The position numbers and the translations under genes are program-made. A DNA stretch of 64,000 bases from Halomonas nitroreducens (GTDB taxonomy: Bacteria; Pseudomonadota; Gammaproteobacteria; Pseudomonadales; Halomonadaceae): positions 124,001 through 188,000 of the forward strand of contig NZ_RXNS01000005.1 in NCBI RefSeq assembly GCF_003966155.1, given 5' to 3'. A model generated the notes under the pieces. It ran no database searches. It was not told the origin of the DNA and saw only the letters and a program-made list of their open reading frames with translations. Shown one piece after another: positions 63,264 through 64,000 of the stretch (position 1 is the first letter of the stretch; every line of letters starts with the position of its first letter).

Positions 63264-64000
63264 GTGCTGAATTATATAAAAGAAACATTGCCTCCGTCCA
63301 CAAGGGCATGCCTTGGGAGAGCAAGAAAAAAAATACAGAACAAGACCGTTGATCAAATAGATAAAAAAATATTGGCGTGGAAAATGCGTCGCCATCATGC
63401 CAAGGAGATAGAGAGAATAAAGCATAAAAAAAGAATCAAGGTGGTGTTCCTTGTAATAAAGGAAAGCGTCTGGAAGGTCGATACTGTATTCCAGAAAATG
63501 CTGGATGATCCCTTCTTTGATCCGGTTATCCTTGCCTGCCCTTACGTTCAACATGATCATGGGAGAATGATCGAGGATATCGATAGGGCATATCAGTGCT
63601 TTTCAGTAAAAGGCTATCCCGTAATACGTGCATATGATGAAAAAAATGATGCCTGGCTAAGTATTGAAGAGCTGGATCCCGATCTGGTTTTTTTCACGGT
63701 TCCACACAAGTTGACCAGGCCAGAGTATTACGAGGGAGCATATTCTAAATACTTGACATGCTACGTTCCTTATTACTGTCTTGCCACTAGTCACGTTGGT
63801 GACCAGCGTACTTTTAACCAATTGTTTCACTGCGCCATGTGGAAGATTTTTATGCCGCACCAGTTTTCCATGGAGAGGGCAAGACTGGTTGCTGCGAATC
63901 AAGCTGTCAATTGTGAGGTGACGGGATACCCATCATGTGAAAGCTTGCTGGTAAACTGCAAAGGTGGGAAGCGGGCATGGAAGGAACAGAAGCCAGAAAA
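63264..64000 (+). CDS. CDP-glycerol glycerophosphotransferase-like protein, cut by the window edge
   Basis: Open from a GTG at 63264 to the end of the window (245 codons seen, no stop). GGAGG lies five bases upstream. After a basic N-terminal segment (Lys/Arg-rich, about 55 residues) comes IKVVFLVIKESVWKVDTVF, then DPDLVFFTVPHKLTRPEYY and YVPYYCLATSH, which resemble TagB/TagF and capsule glycerophosphotransferases. No membrane helix is present. AT-rich. The product would link glycerol-phosphate or a related group in the glycan. Family assignment is from memory and the C-terminal half is missing. Confidence 0.6.
   Translation, partial: MLNYIKETLPPSTRACLGRARKKIQNKTVDQIDKKILAWKMRRHHAKEIERIKHKKRIKVVFLVIKESVWKVDTVFQKMLDDPFFDPVILACPYVQHDHGRMIEDIDRAYQCFSVKGYPVIRAYDEKNDAWLSIEELDPDLVFFTVPHKLTRPEYYEGAYSKYLTCYVPYYCLATSHVGDQRTFNQLFHCAMWKIFMPHQFSMERARLVAANQAVNCEVTGYPSCESLLVNCKGGKRAWKEQKPE

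Noticed and set aside
62935..63324. Minus frame after rmlB with PDHLH, reminiscent of Y1 transposases
   Set aside because: The motif is short and the surroundings do not fit an IS200/RAYT transposase; the frame also overlaps the start of the real gene at 63264.

Overview
The window looks like chromosome from a Halomonas-type gammaproteobacterium. Reasons: high-GC core genes, a Na+-translocating NADH:quinone reductase (nqr) operon, and an mfd / long glyceraldehyde-3-phosphate dehydrogenase / nqr / sthA order that also occurs in Pseudomonas aeruginosa. The assignment comes from gene content and recalled synteny only; no search was run.

Bases 1-20.3 kb are housekeeping. They hold a small helical protein, an orphan GspE/PilB-like ATPase, a phosphoketolase, two L,D-transpeptidases flanking an Lpp-type murein lipoprotein (an envelope-crosslinking group), mfd, gap, nqrABCDEF-nqrM and the soluble transhydrogenase sthA. 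The last three share a redox theme: NAD(P)H balance and a sodium-motive force, as expected for a halophile. apbE, which commonly sits next to nqr, is absent here.

Bases 20.3-21.5 kb are a long gene-poor, increasingly AT-rich leader. It carries a perfect RfaH ops element (21297-21308), the classical entry signal of a long surface-polysaccharide operon. Everything from 21.5 kb to the right edge is one large polysaccharide locus, almost entirely on the + strand.

The locus has four blocks. (i) 21.5-29.8 kb, AT-richer: Wzc tyrosine autokinase, RmlA, a VioA-like aminotransferase, WbqC, a GNAT, a PhyH-type dioxygenase and a PglK-like ABC flippase; these fit a dTDP-4-amino-4,6-dideoxyhexose branch. 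(ii) 29.9-36.4 kb: a CMP-legionaminate-type nonulosonate pathway (LegB, NeuD, LegI/NeuB, LegG/NeuC, PtmE, LegF/NeuA, SDR), with no LegC aminotransferase beside it. (iii) 36.5-54.6 kb, GC-rich and tightly overlapping: methyltransferase, oxidoreductase, pyruvyl-transferase-like protein, second SDR, two NodB deacetylases, a DUF4910 aminopeptidase-like protein, a sialyltransferase-like protein, ATP-grasp ligase, three GT4s, Wzy/WaaL-like polymerase, an asparagine-synthetase homologue lacking Cys2, a FemAB-like protein and the initiating sugar transferase. (iv) 55.2-64 kb, AT-rich: two GT2s, a nucleotidyltransferase-like protein, two more ATP-grasp proteins, a second PhyH protein, RmlB and a truncated glycerophosphotransferase-like gene.

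The best candidate for something undescribed is block iii with its ATP-grasp, FemAB, AsnB-like and DUF4910 proteins. I infer that it decorates a legionaminate-type glycan, possibly with amide-linked groups, and that the protein at 42782-43924 transfers the nonulosonate.
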